Shown here in pieces: positions 42,377 through 51,849 of a stretch of DNA of 54,902 nt. The DNA is from UBA2287 sp037442025 (GTDB lineage Bacteria; Bacteroidota; Bacteroidia; Bacteroidales; Tenuifilaceae), in the NCBI GenBank assembly GCA_037442025.1, contig JBBIRB010000015.1:1-54902 (forward strand). The letters run 5' to 3'. The notes beneath the pieces were generated by a model that searched no databases, was not told where the DNA came from, and saw nothing but the letters and a program-made list of their open reading frames with translations. A program made the position numbers and the translations under genes. How positions within the stretch are numbered: position 1 is the stretch's first letter; every line of letters starts with the position of its first letter.

Positions 42377-44503
42377 ATGAAATCGATACGATTCAAATTT
42401 TTTGTGTACTCTACGCTTTTTTGCGTTGTAGGACTTGCAGTTACCAGTGGTTACTCCTACTTCATAGCTCGAAAAGCGCTGCTCAACAGAACCTTCATGC
42501 AACTCACATCGCTTCGCGAAGTAAAATCGCAACAGATTGAAGATTTTTTAACAGAGCGAACCACGGATGCCAAGATAATTGCTTACCAATTAGGCAATCA
42601 AATAAAAGATGGCAACGACATTTCAGAATCGAAAACTTTTGAAGCCTCCGTAGCTGATTTTATAAAATTAGGGATACTAAATAGGTCCCACTATTCGAGC
42701 GTGGGATTATACTATAAAGATAAAGGATTTTACCTCTGGCAAATGGGCCCTCAGGGGCAAATGCCCTCGGTTACCTACACTAACCTCGAGGGTCTGAGTG
42801 CACATTTTTTAGCTATCGATTCTTTACTTCGACCGTATTTTATTGAGATTGGAATATTTAAAAACACCCCTAAACTTTCGCTTCTAGCCATTGCCCCCAT
42901 CGCTGTTAACTCCGGTGAAAAAGTTTTTGTAATTCTTGAGGTTTCGGGCAAGGTTATCGACACCCTTATGCAGGAACATTACAACGAATCGGGATTAGGC
43001 CATTCTGGAGAAATTTATTTGGTTGGCGGCGATATGAAAATGCGATCGACTTCGCGCTTTTTACACCGCGAAACCAGTGAAATGGTTTGTAAAACCCAAC
43101 CCGTTGAGTTGGCGCTGGCTGATGAAATGGGGACCCTTCGAACTTTGGATTACCGAGGTGTTGATGTACTAAGCTCGTTTAAACCCATTCAATTTATGGG
43201 CATTAAATGGGTTATTGCCGCAGAAATGGACTGGTCGGAAGCGCTAGGGGACACGCTAGTGCTGCGAAAAAACATTTTTATTATTGGTTTGAGCATTTTT
43301 ATTGTTATTGCTATAAGCGCACTTTATTTCAGCTGGCGCATTACCCGCCATATGACAAACCTGAAAAACGCTGCAAAACGTATTGCCGATGGAAAATTCG
43401 ATTATGTTTTACCCATCGAAAATCACGACGAGATTGGCAGCCTCGTTCAGGCATTCAATAAAATGACACTTCGGCTAAAGCATGCAACCCATAAGTTGAA
43501 AGAGCGTGAAATGCGTCTGCTGCATTTTTACAGGGCAACCAACGATGGTATTATTCTTCATAAAACCGGTACGGCACTTATGGTAAACAGGGCAGCACTT
43601 ACCCTCACAGGGTACTGCGAAGAGGAGCTGCTTAAAATGAATCCCAATGCCCATTTTGCCGACGATGAGCACCTGCTGCTGAAGTCGGAAAAAAATGAGA
43701 TCCATTTCTTCGAAACCGAGCTCATTACAAAAAATAAGAGTCGCATACCCGTTGAAGTTCAACGAAAACAAATGGTTTTTAACGAACAGGATGTTGAAGC
43801 CTTGGTTATTCGCGATATTTCGGAAAGGCGGGCAATTGAAAACGAATTGAAAGAGGAACGATTGCACCGTTTAAAATCGGTTATCGACGGGCAAGAGCAG
43901 GAGCGCCAAAGGCTCTCGCGCGAGCTACACGATGGGCTTGGGCAAACCCTTGTTGCTATAAAACTTCGCCTCGAAAGCATACACCCCGACAGGCTTGGTG
44001 AAGAGAAGCGTACCTTCGAAATGGTTAAAACCATGTTCAACCAAACCATTGAAGAAACCCGAAGAATATCGAACAACCTCATGCCCGCGGCCCTTACCGA
44101 GTTCAGCTTGGCTGTTGTGCTACGAAACCTATGCAACGAGGTAGAAACCAACTCTGGGATTACCATTTCGCTTGTGGTGGGTGTACTTCCCGATTCACTC
44201 AACTTGGTTCTTAAAACCTATGCCTACCGTATAACGCAGGAGGCTCTTACCAATATTGTGAAGCATTCGGGTGCTTCAAAAGCGGTGGTTTCGGTGTTTT
44301 CCGATATTTTAAAACTATATCTTCATATTGAGGATAATGGTACTGGTTTTCATACAAACATCCCTCAAATTTCAGGCAATGGATTATATAATATGAAAGA
44401 ACGAGCCTCGTTGCTGGGTGGGAAACTGGTAATAGTCACTTCGCCTGGGAATGGGGTTAAAATAAAGGCAGAACTCCCTTTTAATGAACATAATTTGCGC
44501 TAA
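42377..44503 (+). CDS. Membrane sensor histidine kinase (NarL-type, HisKA_3)
   Basis: This 708-residue kinase has two transmembrane helices (about 8-28 and 300-320) enclosing a periplasmic sensor domain of about 270 residues, likely Cache-like. A HAMP domain (about 320-372), a PAS domain (about 383-490), the HisKA_3 dimerisation domain with His518 in LSRELHDGLGQTL, and a C-terminal ATPase domain (about 605-705, with TQEALTNIVKHSGAS and EDNGTGF) follow. It should phosphorylate the response regulator encoded 6 bases downstream. The ligand cannot be told from the sequence. Confidence 0.9.
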   Translation: MKSIRFKFFVYSTLFCVVGLAVTSGYSYFIARKALLNRTFMQLTSLREVKSQQIEDFLTERTTDAKIIAYQLGNQIKDGNDISESKTFEASVADFIKLGILNRSHYSSVGLYYKDKGFYLWQMGPQGQMPSVTYTNLEGLSAHFLAIDSLLRPYFIEIGIFKNTPKLSLLAIAPIAVNSGEKVFVILEVSGKVIDTLMQEHYNESGLGHSGEIYLVGGDMKMRSTSRFLHRETSEMVCKTQPVELALADEMGTLRTLDYRGVDVLSSFKPIQFMGIKWVIAAEMDWSEALGDTLVLRKNIFIIGLSIFIVIAISALYFSWRITRHMTNLKNAAKRIADGKFDYVLPIENHDEIGSLVQAFNKMTLRLKHATHKLKEREMRLLHFYRATNDGIILHKTGTALMVNRAALTLTGYCEEELLKMNPNAHFADDEHLLLKSEKNEIHFFETELITKNKSRIPVEVQRKQMVFNEQDVEALVIRDISERRAIENELKEERLHRLKSVIDGQEQERQRLSRELHDGLGQTLVAIKLRLESIHPDRLGEEKRTFEMVKTMFNQTIEETRRISNNLMPAALTEFSLAVVLRNLCNEVETNSGITISLVVGVLPDSLNLVLKTYAYRITQEALTNIVKHSGASKAVVSVFSDILKLYLHIEDNGTGFHTNIPQISGNGLYNMKERASLLGGKLVIVTSPGNGVKIKAELPFNEHNLR

Positions 44504-44509
44504 AGTTCC

Positions 44510-45169
44510 ATGGAGAAAATAAAAGTTGCATTGGTCGACGACCATCAGATTGTTCGCGATGGCATAAAAATGCTTTTAGTCGACGATAGCAAAATTGAAA
44601 TTGTATCGGAATCGGGTAGTGCCGAAAGCTTCATTGAATCGCTTTCCAATGAAATTCCTCATTTGGCCATAATCGACATATCGTTACCCGGGTATTCGGG
44701 CATTGAGCTCACCCGTAAACTAACGGCCGATTATCCAAAAATTAAGGTCATTATTCTTTCCATGTATACCTCGCAGGATTTCATTTTCAATGCCATTAAG
44801 GCTGGAGCGAAAGGTTACCTGCCCAAAAATATAACCCGAGAGGAACTTGTCGATGCTATTGTTCAGGTTCAAGGCGGTAAGGAGTACTTCAGTAGAGAAA
44901 TTTCTGAAATCATTCTGAAAAACTACCTAAATCAGGTAAAAAACCCCGAAAGCGTATCGACGAGCACAAACGACGAGCTAACGCCCCGCGAAATGGAGAT
45001 ACTGAAACTGGTTGCCGAGGGTTACTCGAATCAAATTATTGCCGATAAACTTTTTATAAGCGTTCGAACGGTTGAGTCGCATAAGAACCATATTATGCAA
45101 AAACTCGAGCTAACCACAACGGTTGAATTGGTTAAGTATGCCCTAAAAAACAGGATAATCGATTTGTAG
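44510..45169 (+). CDS. NarL/FixJ-type response regulator
   Basis: This 219-residue regulator has a receiver domain (about 1-120) with the acidic pair Asp10-Asp11, phospho-acceptor Asp56 in LAIIDISLPGYSG and a lysine in KGYLPKN. A LuxR-type helix-turn-helix (about 150-215, LTPREMEILKLVAEGYSNQIIADKLFISVRTVESHK) follows. It is the partner of the sensor kinase immediately upstream. Its target genes are unknown. The next gene converges from the other strand with a 6-base gap. Confidence 0.93.
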   Translation: MEKIKVALVDDHQIVRDGIKMLLVDDSKIEIVSESGSAESFIESLSNEIPHLAIIDISLPGYSGIELTRKLTADYPKIKVIILSMYTSQDFIFNAIKAGAKGYLPKNITREELVDAIVQVQGGKEYFSREISEIILKNYLNQVKNPESVSTSTNDELTPREMEILKLVAEGYSNQIIADKLFISVRTVESHKNHIMQKLELTTTVELVKYALKNRIIDL

Positions 45170-45175
45170 GAAGGG

Positions 45176-46081
45176 CTATTGGGGCTTTTTGTAAGTAGTA
45201 GCTATTAAACCAACCTTGTAGAAATCGAAAAGAATTAGCGAGGGCCTAGCAGAACAGAGAATCCTGCGCACCATGGGGTTAAATACTCTGAAAAACCATC
45301 GGAGGGGATACGACAGGCCAAAGAATCTTAAAACTTTATAGAAACGAAGCACCCTCACGTTGCTATATAGTTCCCTGCGCATATGGGGTGCTATAGTAAG
45401 TAGTTTTACTAAATTTACAATGCTCTGCTCCGATTTGGCTAAAAATTCGAAATTGGGCTCAATGCCCAAATGTATGCTCGTATTGTCGATATGAAGAATG
45501 GGAACCCCTTTTCTTTTCAACTCTAACCCAAACAGGGTATCCTCTTGCCCGTAGCCCAAAATATCTTCGTTAAACCGAATTTCTTGAAAAATATCCTTTG
45601 AAATCATAAAATTACCACTTGTAAAATTTCGGTAAGGATGAGCCTGGCGTGAGCTGCTTCTTTTCGTCTCGCGACGAACACCATACTTCCAACGGAGCAA
45701 AAGTTCCTGCTTAAAAGGTTTGGGGCCATAACCAATGCCTCCGCATACAACAGGAACTTTACCCATGCTATGGGTATATTGCATTAAATAGTTCTGACTG
45801 GAGGGGACCATATCGCAATCGATAAAAAGAATATGGGTTCCCGCCGAGAAGTCGGCTAAGCGGTTCCGAATTCGGCTTCGACCTAAATTGGATTCAAACT
45901 CCAGGTAGCTAACCATGTCGTACTTAGACAGCAACGAGTTTCGCTTTTTGAAAAAAGAGGAAGAGCGATCGTCGAAAACTAATATTTCAATGGGTTCCGG
46001 AATACCCTTCGATTGCTCAATGAGCATTTCAACCAGTTCGGTTGCATCGAAATTATATACGGGTATACAAATGGAAAGCAT
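45176..46081 (-). CDS. Family 2 glycosyltransferase
   Basis: This 301-residue protein has a GT-A fold: the N-terminal SICIPVYNFDATELV nucleotide-sugar-binding strand, EILVFDDRSS, and the metal-binding ILFIDCDMVP (DxD-like). A later GYGQEDTLFGLEL segment (the ED motif) completes the family 2 pattern. It has a basic, hydrophobic C-terminal region that may touch the membrane. Donor and acceptor sugars are unknown; no polysaccharide cluster is adjacent. It lies 7 bases after rmuC and is probably co-transcribed with it. Confidence 0.87.
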   Translation of the reverse strand: MLSICIPVYNFDATELVEMLIEQSKGIPEPIEILVFDDRSSSFFKKRNSLLSKYDMVSYLEFESNLGRSRIRNRLADFSAGTHILFIDCDMVPSSQNYLMQYTHSMGKVPVVCGGIGYGPKPFKQELLLRWKYGVRRETKRSSSRQAHPYRNFTSGNFMISKDIFQEIRFNEDILGYGQEDTLFGLELKRKGVPILHIDNTSIHLGIEPNFEFLAKSEQSIVNLVKLLTIAPHMRRELYSNVRVLRFYKVLRFFGLSYPLRWFFRVFNPMVRRILCSARPSLILFDFYKVGLIATTYKKPQ

Positions 46082-46088
46082 GCGAATT

Positions 46089-47567
46089 CTAATTGGTTAG
46101 GGGTTGATTCTCAGAATCGTTGGTTCCTTCCATCAATGATTCGGGAAGGCTCTTTTTTGCTTTTGCCCCCAAATCCTTCAGTTTCTGTGCCTGTGCAACC
46201 AAATTTCCTTTACCTTCGGTAAGTTGGCCCATAGCGCTTTCGTAAGCTTTATGCGTTTTCGAAATGTTTTCGCCAATAGCTAGCATATTCTCGGTAAAAT
46301 TCACAAACTTATCGTACAATTGGCCCCCTCTTTCGGCAATTTCCAGAGCGTGCCGGTTCTGGTATTCGCGCTGCCACAAGTTATGAATGAGCCTAAGGGC
46401 TGCAATAAGGTTTGTAGGACTTAACAACAGCACTCCCTTAGAGTAGGCATAATTCCAAATTTCGGGGTCGGCTTGCATGGCCAGCATGTAGGCTGGTTCA
46501 ATGGGCAAAAACATGGAAACAAAATCGAGTGACCCCACCAGCTCCTGGTAGCGCTTCGAACTTAAAATTTCTATGTGCGCTCTTATCGACCTTAAATGTT
46601 CGGCTAATGCTTTTTCCTGCTCTGCTGTGTTGTTGCTGGTTGAATAGCGTTCGTAAGCTACCAGCGATACCTTGGAGTCGATTACAACTCTACGCTTATC
46701 GGGGTATTCAATAATAACATCGGGCTGAAAACGCTTTCCGTCCTCGTTCTTTATCGATTCTTGTACAAAGTATTCGCGCCCTTTAACCAGCCCCGATTTT
46801 TCGAGAATGCTTTCGAGAATCATTTCACCCCAGTTACCCTGCTGTTTCACCTGTCCCTTTAGTGCATTGGTGAGGTTCTGAGCCTCTTCGCTGATTCGTT
46901 GGTTAAGTCCAACGAGCTTTTCAACCTCCTTACCCAACGAGAAACGCTCTTTACTTTCTTTGTCGTACACCTCTTCAACCTTCCTTTGGAATTGGGTTAA
47001 ATTTTCGCCCAGGGGCTTAAGCAGACGCTCCATGTTGGTTTGGTTCAACTCAGTGAATCGCTTGCTTTTATCTTCGAGTACCTGATCGGCCAAAAGTTTG
47101 AATTCGTTGGTGAATTTTTTACCAATCTCATTCAGTTCCTCCCGCTGCTTCTGAAGCTGCTCTTTCAGGTAAATATTTTCTTTTTCAAATTCTATGGTTT
47201 TCTCGCGCTGAGCATAAAGGTCGGATACAATTCGTTCTAGCTCCCTGCCCTTACTATCCAGCTGGGTCCGAAGGTCCTGCTCCCTTTTAACCTGTTCCTC
47301 AACCCTTGTGCGCTCAGCGGACAATAGCGTAAGTGCCTCCTCCTTTAGCCCAATAAGTTTAGCCATTTCGCTTTGTAGGCGTTCATTTTCAGAGGTAACA
47401 TTTTGCAACCTGTCGGTTGCAACCCGTAAATCGCTTAGGGCATTGTTCAATGAATTTTGAATATCTTGTTGACTACCCTCATTCCTGGGGGTAAACCGAA
47501 TGATTAGCCATACCGAAAGGCTAAATACAATAGCAACAAGAAGGATTAATCCAATGGTTGACAGCAT
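46089..47567 (-). CDS. rmuC: DNA recombination protein RmuC
   Basis: This 492-residue protein has one N-terminal membrane helix (about residues 5-24), a long coiled coil (about 35-215) and the RmuC nuclease-like domain (about 235-440). Conserved pieces are KGQVKQQGNWGEMILESILE, FQPDVIIEYPDKRRVVIDSKVSL and FLPIEPAYMLA, which resemble a PD-(D/E)XK nuclease core. RmuC limits DNA inversions in Escherichia coli and is linked to restriction-like defence and repair. The glycosyltransferase gene follows after 7 bases. Confidence 0.92.
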   Translation of the reverse strand: MLSTIGLILLVAIVFSLSVWLIIRFTPRNEGSQQDIQNSLNNALSDLRVATDRLQNVTSENERLQSEMAKLIGLKEEALTLLSAERTRVEEQVKREQDLRTQLDSKGRELERIVSDLYAQREKTIEFEKENIYLKEQLQKQREELNEIGKKFTNEFKLLADQVLEDKSKRFTELNQTNMERLLKPLGENLTQFQRKVEEVYDKESKERFSLGKEVEKLVGLNQRISEEAQNLTNALKGQVKQQGNWGEMILESILEKSGLVKGREYFVQESIKNEDGKRFQPDVIIEYPDKRRVVIDSKVSLVAYERYSTSNNTAEQEKALAEHLRSIRAHIEILSSKRYQELVGSLDFVSMFLPIEPAYMLAMQADPEIWNYAYSKGVLLLSPTNLIAALRLIHNLWQREYQNRHALEIAERGGQLYDKFVNFTENMLAIGENISKTHKAYESAMGQLTEGKGNLVAQAQKLKDLGAKAKKSLPESLMEGTNDSENQPLTN

Positions 47568-47660
47568 TGTTGTAAAATAATGAAGTTACCAAAGGTATGA
47601 ATAAATATGCTCCTTTGGTGGTGAAATGGGTGTTAAATATAAACAAATTGTTAGGGTAAC

Positions 47661-48605
47661 CTAACCTTGTCGGAGATTCGTAAACCGGCGGCGGAAGAAG
47701 CTGAAAATGTAACGCTCCACTTTATTCTCATAAATATCGGAAATGGTAATCATAATACCTGTTTCCTCAACATTTCCAAAATGTGGATTTATTATGGTTC
47801 CAAACACTTTCATGGAGGGGCTAATGTTCATATAGGAATTAATGAGGGGCGGGATGTGCTCACCCAGCTCTTTAATTTTGTGCGACAATATTTTGTAATC
47901 CTCCCTGTAATCCTTACCATCAAAAATAATTGCCATGCGTTCCCTGTCCATTTCAAGTTCCATGGGATACTTTGGAGTTACAAGACCCTCATGGTCGTGG
48001 AAGTATTTCTCCATGAAATAAAGCAAGAGGTCGCGGGCCTCACGATTGTAGCTGCGATACATAGTTACCTTACCAAAGAAGTATTTAATTCCTGGATTTC
48101 GTACTACTAAAGCGCCTAAGCCATCCCATAGGTTGTCGAGAGCAAAAAGTCCCTTCCCTTTTCGATTGGCCGATTGATATTTGGGTTGCACAAATGAACG
48201 ACCCAACTCGATGAGGTTGGGAAGATATTCTTCTTTAAATTTATCGGAAAAATGAAAAAGCGAAGTGGTTGAAAGGTTCATCTCCTCCCCTTTTTTGGGG
48301 TCGACAATATGCCAGCGGTAACCGCCCAAAATCTCTTCCTCTTCTGGATCCCAAACTATTAGTTGCTTGTAGGGGTTATCACTTATATCGTACGAATCAA
48401 TATCAATAGGTTTACCGGTTCCCCCGCCAGCGCTCCGAAAAGTCAGCTCCCTGAGCCTGCCAATTTCTTTCATGGTATTGGGTGCATTATGGGCGGTAAT
48501 CTCGTAAAGCATATTTCCGCCATTGCTTGTTTCACGAATAATGCGCTCTTTAGTAAGCTCTTGCTTTAAAAGCTGCCTACTAACGGGTTCAATTATCTGT
48601 TCCAT
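47661..48605 (-). CDS. glsB: GNAT-type N-acyltransferase, GlsB/OlsB-like
   Basis: This 314-residue protein belongs to the hemolysin/OlsB-like GNAT superfamily (Acetyltransf_5 type). Markers are LRELTFRSAGGGTGKPIDID, VWDPEEEEILGGYRWHI, LIELGRSFVQPKYQ and the LDNLWDGLGALVVRNPGIKYFFGKVTMYRSY segment. In Bacteroides the homologous GlsB N-acylates glycine with a 3-hydroxy fatty acid to make mono-acyl glycine lipid. The PlsC-like gene (glsA-like) lies 36 bases upstream and would add the second acyl chain. The pair therefore probably makes glycine or serine-glycine lipids, which are typical Bacteroidota membrane aminolipids. Ornithine as acceptor (OlsB) is a less likely alternative. Confidence 0.82.
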   Translation of the reverse strand: MEQIIEPVSRQLLKQELTKERIIRETSNGGNMLYEITAHNAPNTMKEIGRLRELTFRSAGGGTGKPIDIDSYDISDNPYKQLIVWDPEEEEILGGYRWHIVDPKKGEEMNLSTTSLFHFSDKFKEEYLPNLIELGRSFVQPKYQSANRKGKGLFALDNLWDGLGALVVRNPGIKYFFGKVTMYRSYNREARDLLLYFMEKYFHDHEGLVTPKYPMELEMDRERMAIIFDGKDYREDYKILSHKIKELGEHIPPLINSYMNISPSMKVFGTIINPHFGNVEETGIMITISDIYENKVERYIFSFFRRRFTNLRQG

Positions 48606-48641
48606 ATTGAGTTAATAGAGTTCGATATGTTTTTAAAACCA

Positions 48642-49457
48642 TTATTTTTCTGCTAGGGCATAGACTTGCTGCTTAACCCAATTTGCCCACCAAGCGGGTT
48701 TATGGCTCTTGTCGAAAGTTTGGAAATCGATGGGTTTTCCAATTATAATTGTAAAATGCTGGCCTCGCTGCTTAAACATTTCATCGGCCAAATATAGCAT
48801 TTCTAAATTCAACTTAATTCCAAAAAACTGCCTAATACGAGCCAGGTTATAGAAAAAGTTTGAATTTTTGCCTTGAAAATAAACGGGTACAATTTGCCTT
48901 TTGTGCAAAACCGACTTTACAATAAAACTCTTCTGCCATTCCAAATCTTCAATTTTTCCTTTCCGCTTCCGGGAACAGAGCCCTGCAGGAAAGTTTAGAA
49001 TAGGTACTGAAGATGCGAACGTTTCATCAATTTGTTTGACAACTTCGTGGCTTTGTGCACCATACTTATTTACAGGAATAAAGAAGCAAGCCAGGGGCTT
49101 AAGATTCATTAAAACATCATTTGATGGAACTTTAACGCCACCAAAGTGAGTTCCTATAGCTTGTAAAAGTATCATACCATCGAGCCCTCCCAATGGATGA
49201 TTTGAAGCAAATACATAACGCTCCTGGTTATTAAGGTTTTCAAGCCCATGAATTTCATAGGTTATTTCTAGGAATTTAAGGCCCTCTCTCAAAAAATCAT
49301 ATCCTACTCTATGGCCATGTTCATTTAGAAATTTATTAACTTCATCTTCATGAATCACGCGTTTAAGGTAATGGATTATAAAACCGGGCAGTAATTTTGC
49401 CATTCTTGGATTCTTCTCGCTTATTACCTTACGTATATCTATAATCTTTTCACTCAC
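48642..49457 (-). CDS. glsA: PlsC-like O-acyltransferase, GlsA-like
   Basis: This 271-residue protein is a lysophospholipid-type acyltransferase. The catalytic block reads SNHPLGGLDGM, an H-x5-D spacing rather than the textbook H-x4-D, followed by NFPAGLCSRKRKGKIED and IVPVYFQGKNS. In Bacteroides, GlsA acylates the hydroxyl of the GlsB product to complete glycine lipid; the glsB-like gene is directly downstream. The start is set at GTG 49457 (MSEKIIDIRKV), because an exact -7 promoter element lies at 49495-49502. An ATG at 49526 in the same frame would sit upstream of that promoter and adds a Cys-rich extension unlike the family. Confidence 0.82.
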   Translation of the reverse strand: MSEKIIDIRKVISEKNPRMAKLLPGFIIHYLKRVIHEDEVNKFLNEHGHRVGYDFLREGLKFLEITYEIHGLENLNNQERYVFASNHPLGGLDGMILLQAIGTHFGGVKVPSNDVLMNLKPLACFFIPVNKYGAQSHEVVKQIDETFASSVPILNFPAGLCSRKRKGKIEDLEWQKSFIVKSVLHKRQIVPVYFQGKNSNFFYNLARIRQFFGIKLNLEMLYLADEMFKQRGQHFTIIIGKPIDFQTFDKSHKPAWWANWVKQQVYALAEK

Positions 49458-49494
49458 ATCTTTAGTTTTTTGTTTACATAGTCTAAAACTTATG

Positions 49495-49502
49495 CAAATG
49501 TA
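49495..49502 (-). promoter_or_regulatory. Promoter -7 element of the glsA-glsB operon
   Basis: On the minus strand TACATTTG is an exact TAnnTTTG match, about 38 bases before the GTG start. A TTTA 17 bases upstream is a weak -33 candidate. Confidence 0.5.
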
Positions 49503-49587
49503 AAAATCTATTCGACCTATAAACATCTTTCGAACTTATTTTTTGTAGGCAACTCAAATAAATTAACTCAATAAAGCCTTTTATTGT

Positions 49588-49595
49588 TAAGTTTG
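49588..49595 (+). promoter_or_regulatory. Promoter -7 element of the lipoate ligase gene
   Basis: TAAGTTTG is an exact TAnnTTTG match, 34 bases before the GTG start at 49630. No -33 TTTG is visible. Confidence 0.5.
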
Positions 49596-49629
49596 TGCAA
49601 ATGCCCGGTAATTTTAAACACGCAAACCA

Positions 49630-50586
49630 GTGCTAGCAATCCTATCCCCTTTTAATAGCCCCTACTTAAACCTGGCGGCAGAGGAATATTTTCTCAAAAT
49701 TTTAAATCACGATATTTTTTGGACATATCGGAACGAACCTTCAGTAATTGTTGGCAAACATCAAAATGCATTGGGTGAGGTCGATATTCATTTTTTATAT
49801 GCCCATAATATTGTGTTGGCCCGCAGAATATCAGGGGGAGGAACTGTTTATCACGATTTGGGAAATGTGAATTTTTCGTTTATAAAAAATGCAACAGGCG
49901 ACAATCTGATAGACTTCGAGGGGTTTACTAAACCAATAATCAACTTTCTACATACACTCGGAATTCAAGCTCACTTAGGTGGGCACAACAGCATAATGGT
50001 AGGCAATAGTAAAATATCGGGCAATGCCGAGCATATTTATCGCAAAAGGGTTTTGCACCATGGCACCCTTCTGTTTTCAACCAACCTAGAGGTTTTGGCT
50101 AAGTGCCTCTATACTTCTCGCGAAAGGTACTCCGATAGAGCTATACGCTCGGTAAGGGCGAATGTAATTAACCTCTCCGATCTGATTCAAGAACCAATGA
50201 ATCCTTCAGATTTTGAATTGAAACTATTTAGGCATGTAGCCGACCAGTTAAAAGCAACGCCCCAAACAATTTCTGACACCGACCGCCTGGAGATTGAAAA
50301 ACTAGCCAACCAAAAGTATTCATCGAAACAATGGATATTAGGCTACTCTCCGCAATACAAAAAAACCGTTGAAATTATTCAAAATGGCAATACCATTCGT
50401 TTCTCAATTTTTGTGGTAAACGGAGAGATTGAAAAGATTGAAACAGACGATGAAACTCAACTTCTCGAACGTTTGCAAACGGCACTCCCTGGAACGCTTC
50501 ATGAACCTGATGCAATAAACGCAAAACTAATGCATACAGGCTTGAATAACAATACAATAGAGTCTATCTTACGAGCCCTTTTCTGA
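49630..50586 (+). CDS. lplA: Lipoate--protein ligase
   Basis: This 318-residue enzyme attaches free lipoate to the E2 and H proteins of 2-oxo acid dehydrogenases and glycine cleavage, using ATP. Signatures include NLAAEEYFLK, IVGKHQNALGEV, LARRISGGGTVYHDLGNVNFSFI (the RRxSGGGTVYHD loop), SKISGNAEHIYRKRVLHHGTLLFS and a C-terminal accessory domain (about 240-318) as in LplA. The start is a GTG at 49630, placed at the conserved N-terminus and downstream of an exact -7 element. A weak terminator follows. Confidence 0.92.
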   Translation: MLAILSPFNSPYLNLAAEEYFLKILNHDIFWTYRNEPSVIVGKHQNALGEVDIHFLYAHNIVLARRISGGGTVYHDLGNVNFSFIKNATGDNLIDFEGFTKPIINFLHTLGIQAHLGGHNSIMVGNSKISGNAEHIYRKRVLHHGTLLFSTNLEVLAKCLYTSRERYSDRAIRSVRANVINLSDLIQEPMNPSDFELKLFRHVADQLKATPQTISDTDRLEIEKLANQKYSSKQWILGYSPQYKKTVEIIQNGNTIRFSIFVVNGEIEKIETDDETQLLERLQTALPGTLHEPDAINAKLMHTGLNNNTIESILRALF

Positions 50587-50636
50587 TGAAAATTAGAAAG
50601 AAAAATGCATATTTATTTTTTTTAAACTATCTTGCC

Positions 50637-50659
50637 AACCTTATTTATTAGGTTTTTTT
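50637..50659 (+). terminator. Weak terminator after lplA
   Basis: AACCT at 50637-50641 pairs with AGGTT at 50650-50654, followed by a T run to 50659. The stem is only 5 bp. Confidence 0.4.
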
Positions 50660-50709
50660 GAATTTTGATTCTTTAATTAATCGGTTATAAGTAAAAATTT
50701 TTATTCCCA

Positions 50710-51837
50710 ATGAAAATATCATCGAACTTCGATAGTGGCAACATTGAGATTGTTAGCCTTGATAGCCACGACAATATCCGACTGAAAATTCGAAAAGACA
50801 CCTACTCCGAAACCATGCAATGGTTTCATTTCAGGTTGCACGGTGCCGAAGGATACCCATGTACAATGCACATTGAGAATGCTCATGAATGCTCTTATCC
50901 CGAAGGATGGGCTGGCTACCAGGCTTTGGCATCGTACGATCGGATAACCTGGTTCAGGGTACCCACTTCATATAATAGTGGAGTTCTTACAATCGATCAC
51001 ACCCCCGAAGAGAATTCGGTTTTTTATGCCTATTTTACTCCCTTCACCTACGAGCAGCACCTCGACATGGTAAGCGCTGCGCAACGATCGCCGCTTTGCG
51101 TTTTGGAGTTTCTGGGCGAAACCGTTGAAGGTCGCGATATCGACCTTCTTATTGTGGGAGAACCCGACGATAATAAAAAGAAAGTATGGATTATTGCTCG
51201 TCAGCATCCTGGCGAACCCCAGTCGGAATGGTTCATGCAGGGGCTCATTGAACGGTTGCTCGACCGCGACGACCCCGTTTCTACCATACTCCTTCAAAAG
51301 GCTGTATTTTACCTTGTACCCAATATGAATATCGACGGTTCTATGGCAGGCAACCTGCGCGTGAATACAGCCGGAAAAAATCTGAACCGCGAATGGGCAA
51401 ACCCCGATTCGGAACTTAGCCCTGAAGTGTATTACACTCGAAAAAAAATGGAGGAAACAGGGGTCGATCTTTTTCTCGATATCCATGCCGATGAAGCCCT
51501 ACCCTACTGCTTTGCTTCGGGAATTGAGGGGATACCTTCGTACGACGATCGGCTTCAGTGGCTACAGGAAACTTTTGTAACCAAATGGGCCGAATATAAC
51601 CCCAACTTCCAAACTGAGCATGGCTACCCCAAAAACGAAAAGGGAAAAGCTAATTTGAATATTGGTTCCAAATTCGTTGGCGAACATTTCAAGTGCTTGG
51701 CGCAAACCATTGAAATGCCGTTTAAGGACAACGCCAATCTGCCCGATCGTGAATTTGGTTGGTCGACCCTTCGCAGCATGAATTTGGGGGCGAGCATGCT
51801 TAATCCCATATTGTATGTATGCGATAAACTTCGATAA
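50710..51837 (+). CDS. M14 zinc carboxypeptidase (cytosolic carboxypeptidase-like)
   Basis: This 375-residue protein has an N-terminal beta-sandwich (about 1-130, MQWFHFRLHGAEG) and an M14 metallopeptidase domain (about 135-370). The zinc ligands are readable: HPGE in ARQHPGEPQSEWF and the histidine in FLDIHADE. The NMNIDGS and NLNREW segments match the substrate-binding arginine region, and Glu in QTIEMPFKD is the catalytic acid. The beta-sandwich plus M14 order is that of the AGBL/CCP group, which trims acidic C-terminal tails in eukaryotes; the bacterial substrate is unknown. No signal peptide is present, so it is cytoplasmic. The next lipoprotein gene begins 12 bases downstream. Confidence 0.87.
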   Translation: MKISSNFDSGNIEIVSLDSHDNIRLKIRKDTYSETMQWFHFRLHGAEGYPCTMHIENAHECSYPEGWAGYQALASYDRITWFRVPTSYNSGVLTIDHTPEENSVFYAYFTPFTYEQHLDMVSAAQRSPLCVLEFLGETVEGRDIDLLIVGEPDDNKKKVWIIARQHPGEPQSEWFMQGLIERLLDRDDPVSTILLQKAVFYLVPNMNIDGSMAGNLRVNTAGKNLNREWANPDSELSPEVYYTRKKMEETGVDLFLDIHADEALPYCFASGIEGIPSYDDRLQWLQETFVTKWAEYNPNFQTEHGYPKNEKGKANLNIGSKFVGEHFKCLAQTIEMPFKDNANLPDREFGWSTLRSMNLGASMLNPILYVCDKLR

Positions 51838-51849
51838 AAGAAATATCCA

